From Symsagittifera roscoffensis (taxonomy: Eukaryota; Xenacoelomorpha; Acoela; Convolutidae), in contig NC_087071.1 of assembly GCF_963678635.1 (NCBI RefSeq), forward strand, positions 21,915,194 through 21,979,193: a stretch of 64,000 bases of DNA. The letters run 5' to 3'. The position numbers and the translations under genes are program-made. Shown in pieces: positions 23,126 to 34,440 of this stretch. The notes under the pieces were generated by a model that searched no databases, had not been told where the DNA came from, and was given only the letters and a program-made list of their open reading frames with translations. The first letter of the stretch is position 1, and each line of letters starts with the position of its first letter.

Positions 23126-25800
23126 TTATCGTATTTGTGAATTATCACTGAATGTTGAATGTTAAGTATGAAATGAAAACCGCATTTTAACATCCCGTGA
23201 CAATAATTACAAAGATTTGTTCATAAAAAACTTGTTTTATCAATAGCAAGACTCATATTGGCTGAAACTATGCTGAAACTATGCTGAAATCTAGCCGAAA
23301 CGTATCTGAAACCTCCGATATCTCGAAAAAAATTTTGAAAAAGATTTTGTTCACAACAGACTTGGCAACTGTCCAAAATTCCCCATTCAACACCTTTCAA
23401 ATGTAAATTTAAAAAATTTTCTTATCGAGGTAAACGTAAACTTATTTAACAAAACCAATTCTTTTGATCTCTATTCGCAATGATCATTAAAATTTGTTGA
23501 AAAAAATTCAAAATTTGAATTCCTTTCGTTTTTTGTTAAAAATTAAAATCAAAAATTATTCTGAGAAGTTTCAAAAATTGTGCTAAATTGACATAAAATA
23601 CCATTTTATCCAAGTTTTTATCACATTAATCATCCCGATAACTGAAAAAAAAAGAAAAGCTTGGAGGAAATTTCAGAGATGATTTTCAAAAGTTACAAGT
23701 AGTAATTGACAAAACTCATTCAGTTTCGGTAGTACACCTTTTTTCTCAAATTCCATGATTTTTTTGGCGTATTTATCTGTAGTAGTACTGAATCGATCTT
23801 GGTAAAATTTAAACCCAAGCCTAGAAGTGTTTGGTTATATTTCAACCAAAACTTCTTCGTAATGGTTCATAATCTATCTTTTGCTTCTTTAACATAATTT
23901 ATCATGGTTCTTCCAAAAAAGTCTCAATTTTTAGGTTAGTTCATGCTCTATGTTTTATATAGTTTCTATTGAATAAATTAAAATCAAATTTGCATGTTAT
24001 TTTGCAATTGGAGATTTAAAGGGAAACAAAATCAATTGAACGCACGATTTGCTGACAGAGGTAAAAAGTGAACCTCAATTATCTGAATATCAATTTGAAT
24101 TGATAAACAGTTTTTTTTCTGGCAGATCAAATCATGTAAAACAATATTTGAGGCCAATAACTATCAATTTTTAAGCAAAATATTTATAAAGCACCTTTTT
24201 AAATCTTTATTTTTGTCCAAAGTAAATCAAAATTGGTTACCAGAGAGCAAGTTGGAGCCATTTAATGCGTTCGAAATAAAAGTTGTTTGATTGTTTTTCG
24301 AAGTATTTTCTTCAGCAGGCCTTTCTTGAGAGTTTTTTTTAACGGAATTACAAGTTGAAATACGCAATGCAACTTAGTACTGACTTTGATAATTTTTTAT
24401 AATTCTACCAAAAAAGTTCTTCATGAAAATTGTTTGGGAAAAAAACTGAACACAAAACTGCACCGCTTGTTTATATGTAAAGTGTTGTAATTTATATACC
24501 TTAAATCAGTTTGATTCAAAAAAATACTGTTGTAACTCCTAACGTTTCAGATAAACTAAAATTGAGATAATGCAGAGCAAAAAAAGTTATTTTTATGAAG
24601 TTTTTTTAAATCGTTTTTGTCAAATGAGTACCGATTAATTCTTGATAGATCTATTTTATTTTTGATAGATCTATCAGTTATTTTAAAGAAATTCCAGCAA
24701 AAAAAAAAACTTTTTTTTCTAAAAATTTTTATACAAAAGTCTTTTTATGTTTTTTTTTATACAGAAAATTCGAGAAACGTAGGTCTTGAATGCAGATTTT
24801 TGATTTTTGATTTGTCTAGTATCTTCCAGAAAAACTCTTTTGCAAGACGTTATAGTCTATTAAGGAGCTTTACTGAAAAAACTCCATCAATTTAATGTGG
24901 AAAGCAATTTTATCTCCATTAAAATCTCTAAAAAAACTTTCAGAATTCATCAAATAAAAACTGAATACAACATTTCGGAGTCTCAAAACTCCACTTACCA
25001 TCTCCAACTTAAAACAATTTTGAATGAAAATAAACTTACAAATTGAACTTTTGGTAGAATTTTGTATCTTTTGAATTTCTAATCCAAAGCAAAATTAGAT
25101 CCACAAAGGCTCCTTTGCATGGACCTTGCGGAAAAACAATCTCTGAACTTTCAGAAGTCATTTTAAGCTTGAATCAAATCAGAAGTCAATCAAATTTTTA
25201 GAGTTTTCACTTTTTCTATGATCGTTTCCAAAAAATTCTATTGATCGTTAAAAAATCATGAATCTCAATGCATCCTTTTATCTGCTTGGGAAACGCATTA
25301 CTCCATTAACTTTCAAATATACTGAATTAGTGAAAGTTTGAACTTGACCACCAATCAGAACAGTTCGATTAGTCGATGTTTTGAAAATATAAAAAAAACT
25401 TCTATTTTCACAAAAAATTAAATCTTTCATACATTTTCACTCATTTGTTTATAGAATCACTTCAATCATAAGCTTAACAGAACAAAATTTCCATAGGTAT
25501 CTTACTTTTGCGGTCAATATTGTGGAAAAAATTGTTTTAGATCGATTTTTATCGAGACTTTCACGACAAATTGAACTATATTAATGCTTGAGTTAATTTT
25601 TCTGTCAGCTATTTCCTTTGAACAAAAACAAAAGGTCAAAATACAAAAACATTTACGTGAAATTTTATTGCGTAAAAGTTGCTTTAAAGCTGTTTCAAGT
25701 TAGCCACATTAATATGTTGTGTTGGCCATTTTTTTTCGACAATACATATATCACAATTTACTAAACTAATTTTACTAAATATCACATTACTTAATCTAAT
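23126..25800. other. AT-rich non-coding stretch
   Basis: Homopolymer-rich AT DNA with short repeats such as GCTGAAACTAT at 23262-23300. Candidate ORFs here (for example 24617-24895) are T-run artefacts rich in Phe, Leu and Lys. I see no gene. Confidence 0.6.
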
Positions 25801-25807
25801 TTTCCCA

Positions 25808-26223
25808 TTGCATTCTAAACTCAAGTTTTTCGATTTTTTTTTACAAAAATATCCTTTCCCTGGAATGTGTCAGTTTTTTCAACGTGCGTGCGATGGTAAA
25901 GATATTTTCGACAAGAGTAGTAAACAAGGATGGAGTGCTTTTCCTGATATGAACATTCAGTTGCTCGCTGCTTTATCCATAAAAGATACAATTCGTACAC
26001 ATTAACGCCACAGCGCTTACGATGTCTTGACGCTGGTTAGCGAGTGTATTCTCTGACACATGAAAAACATGCTAATCTTTCGCTTCTAATCAGTGACGGC
26101 ATCTCATTAAGTAAAGAAAGATTAAAAAATCTACAACAGTTAGATATAAGAAATCCTAACCATTGTAGTTGGAGGCTTACATTTACTTTAAAATGCCCCA
26201 AAGTTAAAAGAAAAAAAGTGTAA
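25808..26223 (+). pseudogene. Unrecognised decayed coding fragment
   Basis: The first frame (to TAA at 26003) reads KYPFPGMCQFFQRACDGKD, then QGWSAFPDMNIQLLAALSIK. After a short stop-broken stretch the frame at 26050-26223 reads LTHEKHANLSLLISDGISLS, then IRNPNHCSWRLTFTLKC, ending VKRKKV-stop. The mixed, non-homopolymeric composition stands out from the surrounding AT-rich DNA and suggests a former protein. No family is recognised. Confidence 0.4.
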
Positions 26224-26289
26224 TGTCTTAACCAATTAGTTTTAATGTAAAGAAAATCCAATTGATATAACTCGGGTTTGCTATAGCTA

Positions 26290-26600
26290 AACAATGACTC
26301 AATCAGAATCGAGCTTTCCTCTACTATGGAGTTTTAGACAATTTTGATATCAACCAATCAGAAAGGAGCACTACTTCTTATGAAACTTTTACAAATTTTG
26401 ATATCAAGCAATCAGAACTGAGCTTTTTTATCGTGGAATTTTCAACAGTTTTTATATCGACCAAACAAAATTGAGCCTTAACTAATATGGTGCCTTAATT
26501 CAATAAAAATCAGGTATATAAAGCTTTCATTATAAAATATATTTTAACCAGTTTGATATCAACCGATTAGAATGGAGCTTTCGTCTTGAAAACTTTATTG
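26290..26600. repeat. Degenerate ~65-bp tandem repeats with CCAAT boxes
   Basis: About five units around TTTTGATATCAACCAATCAG, then AA(A/C)(G/T)GAGC and a TATGGA-like stretch. The central CCAAT becomes degenerate in later units (GACCAAACA, AACCGATTAG). The unit resembles the CCAAT arrays in copies A and B. Confidence 0.6.
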
Positions 26601-27622
26601 TTTCTTATTTTAACTTTCATTTGATAGAAATAGCTGATATAATTTTCATCAAAGATTTTTTTGTCTAAGGAATTTCAAAGCCAATAACAATGATTCACTC
26701 AAAATTTTAAGATTTTCCTGATTGTCTTCAACTTTTTTGTTTTTTAGAGTTTTCTGTTTTCTTTTATTGTTATCTAAACTTTTATCACTCAACTTGACTC
26801 AATTTTTGCAACTGAGAAAATTTTAAAATATTCTGGCCTTATTTTTTGTATCTTTTCCGTCTTTCTGTCAAGTTACTGGTGTTCTTGTACAACAAAAACC
26901 TGTTAAGACTCTTTAACGTCATCACTCTATCTTTCTTATTTTTGTGCTGAAACCTGGTGATAACCTTGAGAATACTTTTAGTGGAGATTTTTTTCTAGGT
27001 AAAAGACAATTTAAAAAAAGTTTATTGTAACCATCAACAAAATCTTCTGTTTTAATTTTTTTTTAATATATCTTATTTCAATCAACTTGTATTTAAAATT
27101 ACAACTATTTTTCCCCTATTTAGCTTCTGACTTTTTTTAGGTAACAAATTTTCAGGTATCATTTCAGGTAACCAATGAAAAAAAGAAATTTGAAAAAAAA
27201 AATTAAACGATTTCCAACAAAAATTATGTTTTTGTTTGTAATAAAGTCCAAATATTCAATTCTTACCTTAATTTAGATAAAACAGCAGAACAATTCTTAG
27301 TTATGTTCTGATCAAACACTGGATAATCAAGTGATATTTTTTTTATCAATTCAATTCTGATCAGATTGTTGTTTTAGGCAGAATTTTTCTCCAATATGCA
27401 AGAGTCTAGCTCTTAATGTACTTTTCAGTGAGAAAAAAAATAATTTTGAAACAATAATATTTCCATTGGTAAATATAAAAACTATTCGAAGCATTACCGA
27501 GCTTTACAGTTATCAACAAACATAAGGTCTCCCAAAAGTTGAGACAGTTCTTCAAACTCATTCAAAGTATAGTTGACATAGGCAACTTACTTCAACCCTT
27601 CATTTTCCTTCGCAGAAAAGAG
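26601..27622. other. AT-rich non-coding stretch
   Basis: Long T- and A-runs. No exon-like or ORF signal on either strand. Confidence 0.6.
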
Positions 27623-28109
27623 TCAAATAAGAATGAAGGTTGGTTTTTTTACAATGTACTTCTCGATTGCTAGACACACACTCTCCATGTTGCACGTTGC
27701 TGTTTCATATACTCTATTACAGATGTCGAGCTCCTGATCCATAGTTGATCCTTCGCCAGATTTGGTTTCATATAAAGGTTGGAGTCCAAAGTTTTCACCA
27801 TCAAGAAATACAGCATTCTGATTTGCTGATATCCTCTCTCCTTCTTTTTTGCCAAGATGGACTTGCTGGAATTATTTGAGTCGCCGCAACTAATTTTTTT
27901 GCTTGGTTGCAAGCAGGGTTCAAAGTAAATTTTCCTCTCGCAAAATTTTTGCTAGCGAGCAAATCTCTCAGTGCTGGTTTGATTTTTTGAAAATTCAAAG
28001 TAATTGGGGATAGTGTCTTTTCTTGAGTAGAGTGTTGATAAGCACACTGATCAGACGAGGAGAAATGAGAGAAATGATTTCGCGATTCATTGAAAAAGGA
28101 AGTAAACAC
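27623..28109 (-). pseudogene. Unrecognised minus-strand gene piece with a clean terminal exon
   Basis: Reading leftward, one frame (28109 to ~27870) gives SPITLNFQKIKPALRDLL, then GKFTLNPACNQAKKLVAATQ. A second frame, 27865-27623, starts right after AATAATTCCAG and reads QVHLGKKEGERISANQNAVF, then LDGENFGLQPLYETKSGEGS and ETATCNMESVCLAIEKYI, ending at TGA. It is 81 codons including the stop, with no internal stops. It looks like a real terminal exon, either spliced from or frameshifted against the first frame. No domain is recognised. Confidence 0.45.
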
Positions 28110-28346
28110 TTTGAGTCATCATGATTTCCATATATGGAATTATTACCAAATTTGGTTAGTTTTGTATGAAATTTCCATGTACAGATACTGTGTAGTTGTC
28201 ACTTTTGCTAAATGAACCCACATGTTTCTGTAAAAATCATTCTTCCAATGGGCCTCTGCTATGTTTCAAGCTCTTCCCAGCTTTCACCCAGATTATAATG
28301 AAAAATCAGTTTTTATTTATGTTTCCAACAAGTTTTATGAAAAATG

Positions 28347-28601
28347 CATAATAACCCAAGATTATTGTGTGCCTATTCACACTTTTTATGTTTTTGGGAG
28401 AATTGTTAGTTTCATTTGGTTTTAATAGGAACACCTGTCAGCTTAACTCTGCAGAAATTAGATAAATATATTTACATATATCAAGAAAATAAATGTCCTT
28501 ACTTTTTTTTGAAAACAGATTTTTTCAAGTATTGTTGCATCATGCGGAAAAGTATACAATCAGATTAGTCGAGCAGTTCAAGATAACTAACGATGGAAAG
28601 G
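28347..28601. repeat. Left ~255-bp direct repeat flanking the LINE
   Basis: It aligns with 30566-30827 along its whole length: CATAATAACCC, TATTGTGTGCCTATTCACAC, TTTTAATAGGAACACCT, ACATATATCAAGAAAATAAA, CATGCGGAAAAGT, GATGGAAAGG. Divergence is moderate. It ends exactly where the reverse-transcriptase frame begins. Confidence 0.8.
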
Positions 28602-30560
28602 GAAACCGAACAATTACCGGAGCATTTTCCTTTTTGACCAAGTTGGCAAAGTGTTCGCAAAGGTGATTGCGAATAGGCTGAATAAGCAGCTGCCCAAGAT
28701 CCCACCTTATCAATTTGAATTCCGAAGCCACAGGTCAACGGGCCAAACTATCTTGGCAATTAGATGTTTGCTGCAAAGAAGGATTGAAAACCATCAACCT
28801 CTTTACATGACATTCATCGACCTGAAGAAGGCTTTCGATTCAATTGATAGGGAAGTGCTGTTTATCGCCCTAAGGGTTTTGGAATCCCAGGAGATATCAT
28901 CAGTTTGATTGAACCGCTCCAAGCTAAACCCATCGGCAGGCTTGACAAGGATAACACCTTTATAGTGAACCGGGGATGAGGCAAGGGTGCGTTTTAGGCC
29001 CACTGTTGCATATCATATTTTTTTGACTTCCTCCTAAGTCAGACCAGTGAAGAGAAAAGAAACTTTGCATACGCTGATGATCTGGCTTTGAACTCTGACA
29101 ACCAGGCAAATGCTACCAAGTCGCTGATTGAGATGGCAAAAACTTTTGGATTGGCTCAATTAGAATTCTCTGTCAAGAAAGCTGAAAGTATTGTTATTAA
29201 CACCAAAGACAATACCAAAGTTCCTATCAATGTACTCAGTGAACAGGTTGAACAGGTTGAACAGGTCAGTCACTTTGAGTACCTCGGCCGCATCATAGCA
29301 TCTGATGGGAGCGCTGACAAGGCTATCAGCGCTCGCATTTCTAAGACACGATTAACAATGTTACGTCTTAGACCGGCCTTGGTGTCTAAAAGGTAGACAC
29401 TAAGGAACAAGGGTCTCCTCATTGAGACATTCCTAAAACCTGTCCTGCTATACGGCATAGAGACCCTTGTCATCAGATGCACAGATCTTGGTAGATTAGA
29501 AGCGGTTATACACCGCGCTATTAGAATGTGTCTCGGGCTAGAAACTAGAAATGAAATGAAACTAAAGGAATTGAATGCAAAAGTAAAAACAACGCCAGTC
29601 GCACATCAACTATGCAGGAGAAGGGTTCAACTGTATGCTTCTTTTAGAAACATCGGGGTCGATAGCTTGAATTATCTACTTGAAGGTGCTAAAGTTGGGC
29701 GAAAAGATTGAATTCGACAGATTAGAGCGGATCTTGACAACCATGGGCTCAAGACTAAGTGTGACCAGGATAACTGGTTGCACAATCCGACAACCAAACT
29801 TAAGTTCACAGACGCTGAGAATTTGAAATCAAATGCTATCGGAGAAAGGTCGCAAACAGTTCAATGTGCTAATGAAAACTGTGGTAGAATGTTTCATAGC
29901 AAAAAAAGAGATGTACAGGCATCTCAGAGATAATCATTCAGAACCCTCGGTCCAGACCTCCGCTAGTGATTTGAAAATAAAGGAACTGAAAAAACTGTAA
30001 CTATTAAAGGAATTGAAAGAACTGTAGAGATCCCCGGCAGCCCAGTGACGGGGGGTCCAATAATGGTAAATTCGTCTGCCCTCTGTCCGACTGTAACAAG
30101 ACTTACGTCTACGTCAGCGGTTGGACAAAGCACATGCAAAACTGTCACCAGCATGTGAAAGTGATCAATGGATCAGAATCGACCGTCTCAGCATCGCAAC
30201 TGAGTCGGCAATCCTTGGCATCAAAACAAGGCACTAGAACAGATGATGTGGTGCTAGAATGTCCACTCTGCTCCTATCGGTGCTCGGTTAGAAAGTCCAG
30301 GATAAATAGTTGTTATGTGAAACACCGATACTCGTGGGTCAAAGCAAGGCCAATGCCCAAGCCGCCTAGTCATGTTGGCGTTGTCCCGGTGCGTACAATC
30401 AATAGGCAAAATTGTGCTGATTGTAGCGTCATGACCACCACTGCTACCTCGGAAAGGTAGAACGGAATCCCGGTGGTGACTTTCATTTCGTTTGAATCAC
30501 TTCTTATGATTTGATAAAGTCAGAACCATTGCCCCTGGCCTTGACCACCTGGGAGGAACT
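28602..30560 (+). pseudogene. LINE-type reverse transcriptase with downstream zinc fingers, 5'-truncated
   Basis: The frame starts at the beginning of the RT domain (NNYRSIFLFDQVGKVFAK). Motif A is FIDLKKAFDSID (28813), followed by a TGA after ISSV (~28906). An intact catalytic box YADDLAL lies at 29070, then YLGRIIASDGSADKAI, a stop at ~29393, and the thumb-like LETFLKPVLLYGIETLV in another frame. Downstream come a CX4C...HX4H finger at 29865-29937 (frameshifted), an intact one at 30077-30154 (FVCPLSDCNKTYVYVSG) and a CPLC finger at 30260. No endonuclease domain remains. Stops make it inactive. The clade is uncertain. Confidence 0.8.
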
Positions 30561-30565
30561 TATTA

Positions 30566-30827
30566 CATAATAACCCTACACTATTGTGTGCCTATTCACA
30601 CTTTTTCTTTTTTTGGAGATTTGTTAGTTTTATTTGGTTTTAATAGGAACACCTCTTAGCCAAATTCTGCAGAAATTAGATAAACATATTTACATATATC
30701 AAGAAAATAAATGTCTTCACTTTTTTTTTCAAAAAAAAAACAGATTTTATTCAAGTATTGTTTTATCATGCGGAAAAGTGTACAATCAGTTTAGTCGAGC
30801 AGTTCAACATAACTTACGATGGAAAGG
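30566..30827. repeat. Right ~260-bp direct repeat flanking the LINE
   Basis: Partner of 28347-28601. It begins CATAATAACCCTACACTATT shortly after the LINE 3' end and finishes GATGGAAAGG. Homology to copy A resumes a short way downstream (~30890), so the LINE and one repeat interrupt or abut copy B. Confidence 0.8.
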
Positions 30828-30889
30828 AGGCAAAAAGATGCCTACTATTGCAAAAAAAACCTACTAATTTGAAAGAAAATTTAGAGACA

Positions 30890-32430
30890 TTATTCTAGTT
30901 CTAATCAAAAACTTGTTTCCACACAAACACTTGGGTCAGCGTTTCTCGACAGAAATCGACAAATTCAAAACTGCAAACATGAATCTGATTTGTTGAAGAT
31001 CATTGATTGTTAATTTGATTGATTCTGTGCATATTCGTTATGTAAGCTTTGTTATAAAGTAATCAATTGCCTTCAAATGTTCTCATAGTATTTTGCACTG
31101 ATAACTCTTTAAAAACTAAGCATTGGCTTAGGAAAAATTAATTCAACTGACAAGTAAACCAAATTTACATACAAATAGGAAATTTAAATAAATGTTTATA
31201 AAGACAAAAAAATCTTTTTGAAAAAAAAAACTGAATTAGTTTTTGAGTTTTTATTTCTCAACGGAGGTATGTTTTCATGGTAGCTACTTCTTTTCTAAAA
31301 TATCTTATTCTTTTTTTTCGAGTTCTCTCCATTTTGAAAATTTTATGATAATTTGCTCACTAATCTGGGAGTTTTTCATTAAAGTTGAGAATCTTGATAC
31401 GTTCAGTTCCAATTTCAAACCGGTTGCTTTAAATCACTCGTTTAATCAGTATTGGCTTCAGCTTTTGGGATAGAGTGCCGTTCCTTCTAAAACTTGTATT
31501 CATGTTGGTGGTGGAGTTGGAATGAAATGAACTGTAGGAGAAATTGATATGAAAAAAAAATATATGTTTATCAGCTGATTTTTTTTATATACTAAAAAAA
31601 AAATCTGAACTGATCCAAAAGCTTTTCAACAATTCAGTCATTTTGTTTAAAAAAAGCAAAACATTTTGTTTCAACACATTGGTTTAAGTTTGTTTGCTTA
31701 TTTGAGTTTTGGGTTAAAAGGGGTTTTTGTTGACTTGAAGCTTTTTTTGAAACTTTTTCTGAAAAAGGAACAATCTCCTTGAAAACAACGCCTACTAATT
31801 AAGTCCCTGATTGAGTTTTTTTGTTTAGACTTAAAAACAAAAACGAAAAAAATACTCCAAATCAAGAGGTCATTCATCAATCTCACTACCTTGATAGGAA
31901 AAAGTACATTTTTTTCTAGAATTCTGATTGGTTGAATCCTTAATGGTTATTTCTAGTAGTTTGAAGATTCAGAAGAATATAGATGTGATTGTGTAATGAC
32001 TTCATATAACATTCTAGAAGTTAATCTGTACCTTCTCACATATCTAAGAATCTTGAAGTTATTGAGTAATGACGCCTTTTCTCAGAATTAATTTGACTTG
32101 ATTTTCTCGACAAGTATGCAAATTTTTCAGATGTGAACAAAAATATTTGATACCTTTTTTTTTTAAATGTATGTTTTTTGGGGCTTTTTCTAAAATTTAT
32201 GCAAAAGTTCAACTGTTTTTTTTTCAAATGAAAATGCAAAAAACACAAAAGTATATTGTGAAACCTATGTCGAACTATTGCTTAATATTTTATATTGATG
32301 ACCTCTACCGTTATTCCTTAGGTTTATACAAAATTTTTCAGTTTTTTTAATCAACAAACATAAATTTAGTTTATTAAAAAGTTAAATTTTGACAACAAAA
32401 ACATTCAAAAAGTATTATTATCAGAGCAAG
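30890..32430. other. Left part of copy B, mostly non-coding
   Basis: The first ~120 nt match copy A at ~12250. The rest is AT-rich filler with CTGATTGGTT at 31924 and no gene-like ORF. This stretch replaces only ~300 nt in copy A, so copy B carries extra DNA here. Confidence 0.5.
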
Positions 32431-32720
32431 AAAACTACTGATTTTTTTGACAAGAAGCAAAAACTGTTTCATTTTTTTCTATAAAAAGAGAAAAAAGGTT
32501 CATTTCTCTTATAAAATGTTGAAAGTGCTTAACAACGTTTCATTTTTTCTGACAAGATGCGAAAAGGGTTTCACTTTTTTCGACAAGTTGCGAAAAATGT
32601 TTCAATTTTTTTTTTGATAAAAAGTTGAAAGTGCTTAACTTTTTTTCTACAAAATGCAGAAATTGTTTCATTTTTTCTGCAAAAAAAACACAAACTGTTT
32701 CAATTCGTTTGACAGGAAGC
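32430..32720. repeat. ~38-bp minisatellite, copy B
   Basis: Degraded units such as GACAAGATGCGAAAAGGG and GACAAGTTGCGAAAAATG with T-runs. Same place and same unit as 12585-12935 in copy A. Confidence 0.8.
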
Positions 32721-32819
32721 AAATTTTTACCCTGAACTACCCATCTATTGTCAAAGTTAAAAAAAAATTGAAAAAAGATAATAATTACAAAAGATGAAAT
32801 AAATGTTTTACAAAATTTT

Positions 32820-33010
32820 TTAATCAAAGAACTGTCGAGCATTAGAAGAACTGGAGGTTCTATATAGAATGCATAGCTGGTCAAGACTCCATCGCTGGTG
32901 ATTGTTGTGGTTCTGGAGGCGTTATTGCTTCTGAGAACAGCTCATGTTCGTCTATTGCGATGGGGTTTTCGGCTGGTTCTGCTTCATGCTACCAAGGAAA
33001 GGGGAAATTG
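32820..33010 (-). pseudogene. Copy B remnant of the 13171-13593 ORF
   Basis: The minus strand reads EAEPAENPIAIDEHELFSEA, then ITPPEPQQSPAMES and a stop, against AENPITIYEDEGFSEAMTP in copy A. The rest has decayed. It confirms that the minus-strand ORF belongs to the element. Confidence 0.65.
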
Positions 33011-33189
33011 TTGACGATTTCAGCCACAGTTGTCCTGAATCATTTCGAGTAATATGTTGAAATTAAAGAAAGATACAGAGTAAAACAAGAGTTTTGACTA
33101 ATTTAGAGCTGATAGAGGAGGTAGTTGACGGTAGTAAATTTAAAAGTGAAATGAGTTACGAGTGAGGGGTTTTTTCAACTCAAATATGT

Positions 33190-33360
33190 GGGTTTGACCG
33201 ATCAGAAATGATTTTCTTTGTTTGGTCTGTAGTCGTGTCTAATCAGGATATAGCTTCTTTTTAGAGAAATTTTTAATAAAATTCGTTTACAATCGGAAAT
33301 TTAATTCTGTTTTAGGAACTTTTACAGATTATCGTTTCAAATCGCAAAAACTAATCTTTT
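33190..33360. repeat. CCAAT-like tandem repeats, copy B
   Basis: AGTCGTGTCTAATCAGGA, TTCGTTTACAATCGGAAA and ATCGTTTCAAATCGCAAA line up with the copy A array at 13880-14110, but most CCAAT cores are mutated. Confidence 0.55.
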
Positions 33361-33659
33361 AAATTATGATGGCGTATATAAAAAGAGATAAACTTAACTT
33401 TGAAAACCTAAATGTTCCAAATATATGAAAATATACACGAAAGCAGTCCGAAAAACAAATGATCATTTTTTATGTAGAAACTAGAGCTATTGCCGATATA
33501 ACTAGCAAAAGAATAGCATAAAATTAGCCTTTCTACGAGATTTTTCATTATGGTAATTGAATTTTCGGAATGAAATCAACGAGGAATTGCCGATTTTTCA
33601 GTAGATAGCCAAACACTTTGATTTTGATGAAAAATTGAGAGGATAGCTCAAAGCTGATA

Positions 33660-34290
33660 AATCTTTCAAAGATTCAGTTAAAATTCTTATTTCAAACCTG
33701 ATTATGCATGATTATGAGCTTCATGATGATTATTTTTTAAAACTGAAAGAACAAAGAAATTTTCTGGATATTTTGACTAAATTGGCTATCGGGTAGGGAT
33801 TAAAAAGATTTTTTTTTTCATATATTATCATAGTGTTTTTTGATTACTTTAAATTTTCTAGTAAAAATGAAAACGCTTCTCTTGTCAGGTGCAGTTCAGC
33901 AGTAAATTTAATGCTTTGTTACCCATTATGTGAATCAAAGTTAAGCTAATTGATTTTTTAAGTTTACCTAAAGTGACCTTTACTTAATCGGATAACTCTA
34001 TTTTATATTATTAAAACGTCCAAAAAAATATAAAAGTAAAAGTCAACATCTAGTTCATCAATTAGATAAACAAAAAGGTTTTTCATTTTTTTTTGTGTAA
34101 GGTAAATTGAAAAATACAAGTGTTTTTTGTTAGACATTTTCCAAAAAAAAATCGAAAAAAATGTATCCATTTCAGTTTTATTCAATTCTGATTGGTTAAT
34201 TTCGAAAAGGGTTGGTTAGTTTTCTTAAGTAACAGCAAACAAATTAAATTCATTCTGATTTTGTTTTTTTCCTAAAAACAATTAGTCTTT
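33660..34290 (-). pseudogene. Copy B remnants of the two small minus-strand ORFs
   Basis: The minus strand retains RVILSKGHFR and, upstream, YLIDELDVD, matching the ORFs at 14363-14733 and 14737-14960. Several stops interrupt both. CTGATTGGTT at 34188 matches the one at 14894. Confidence 0.5.
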
Positions 34291-34440
34291 ACATTGTATA
34301 CCAACTTGAATAGCAAAAAATCAAATTTTTCTCAAAAATTCAGAGTGACTAAAAATTTCCAAATACAAATTTCAAATATCCCTTTTTGATATATCCTGCA
34401 TAAATCTCAAATATCCCGCATAATTCAAACACTTTTTTTA

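Noticed and set aside
24617-24895. 92-codon ORF
   Set aside because: Dominated by T/A runs giving Phe, Lys and Leu; no complexity or motif.
32540-32884. Minus-strand ORF with a Lys/Phe-rich carboxyl half
   Set aside because: Most of it is the copy B minisatellite; only the short upstream part relates to a real element ORF.
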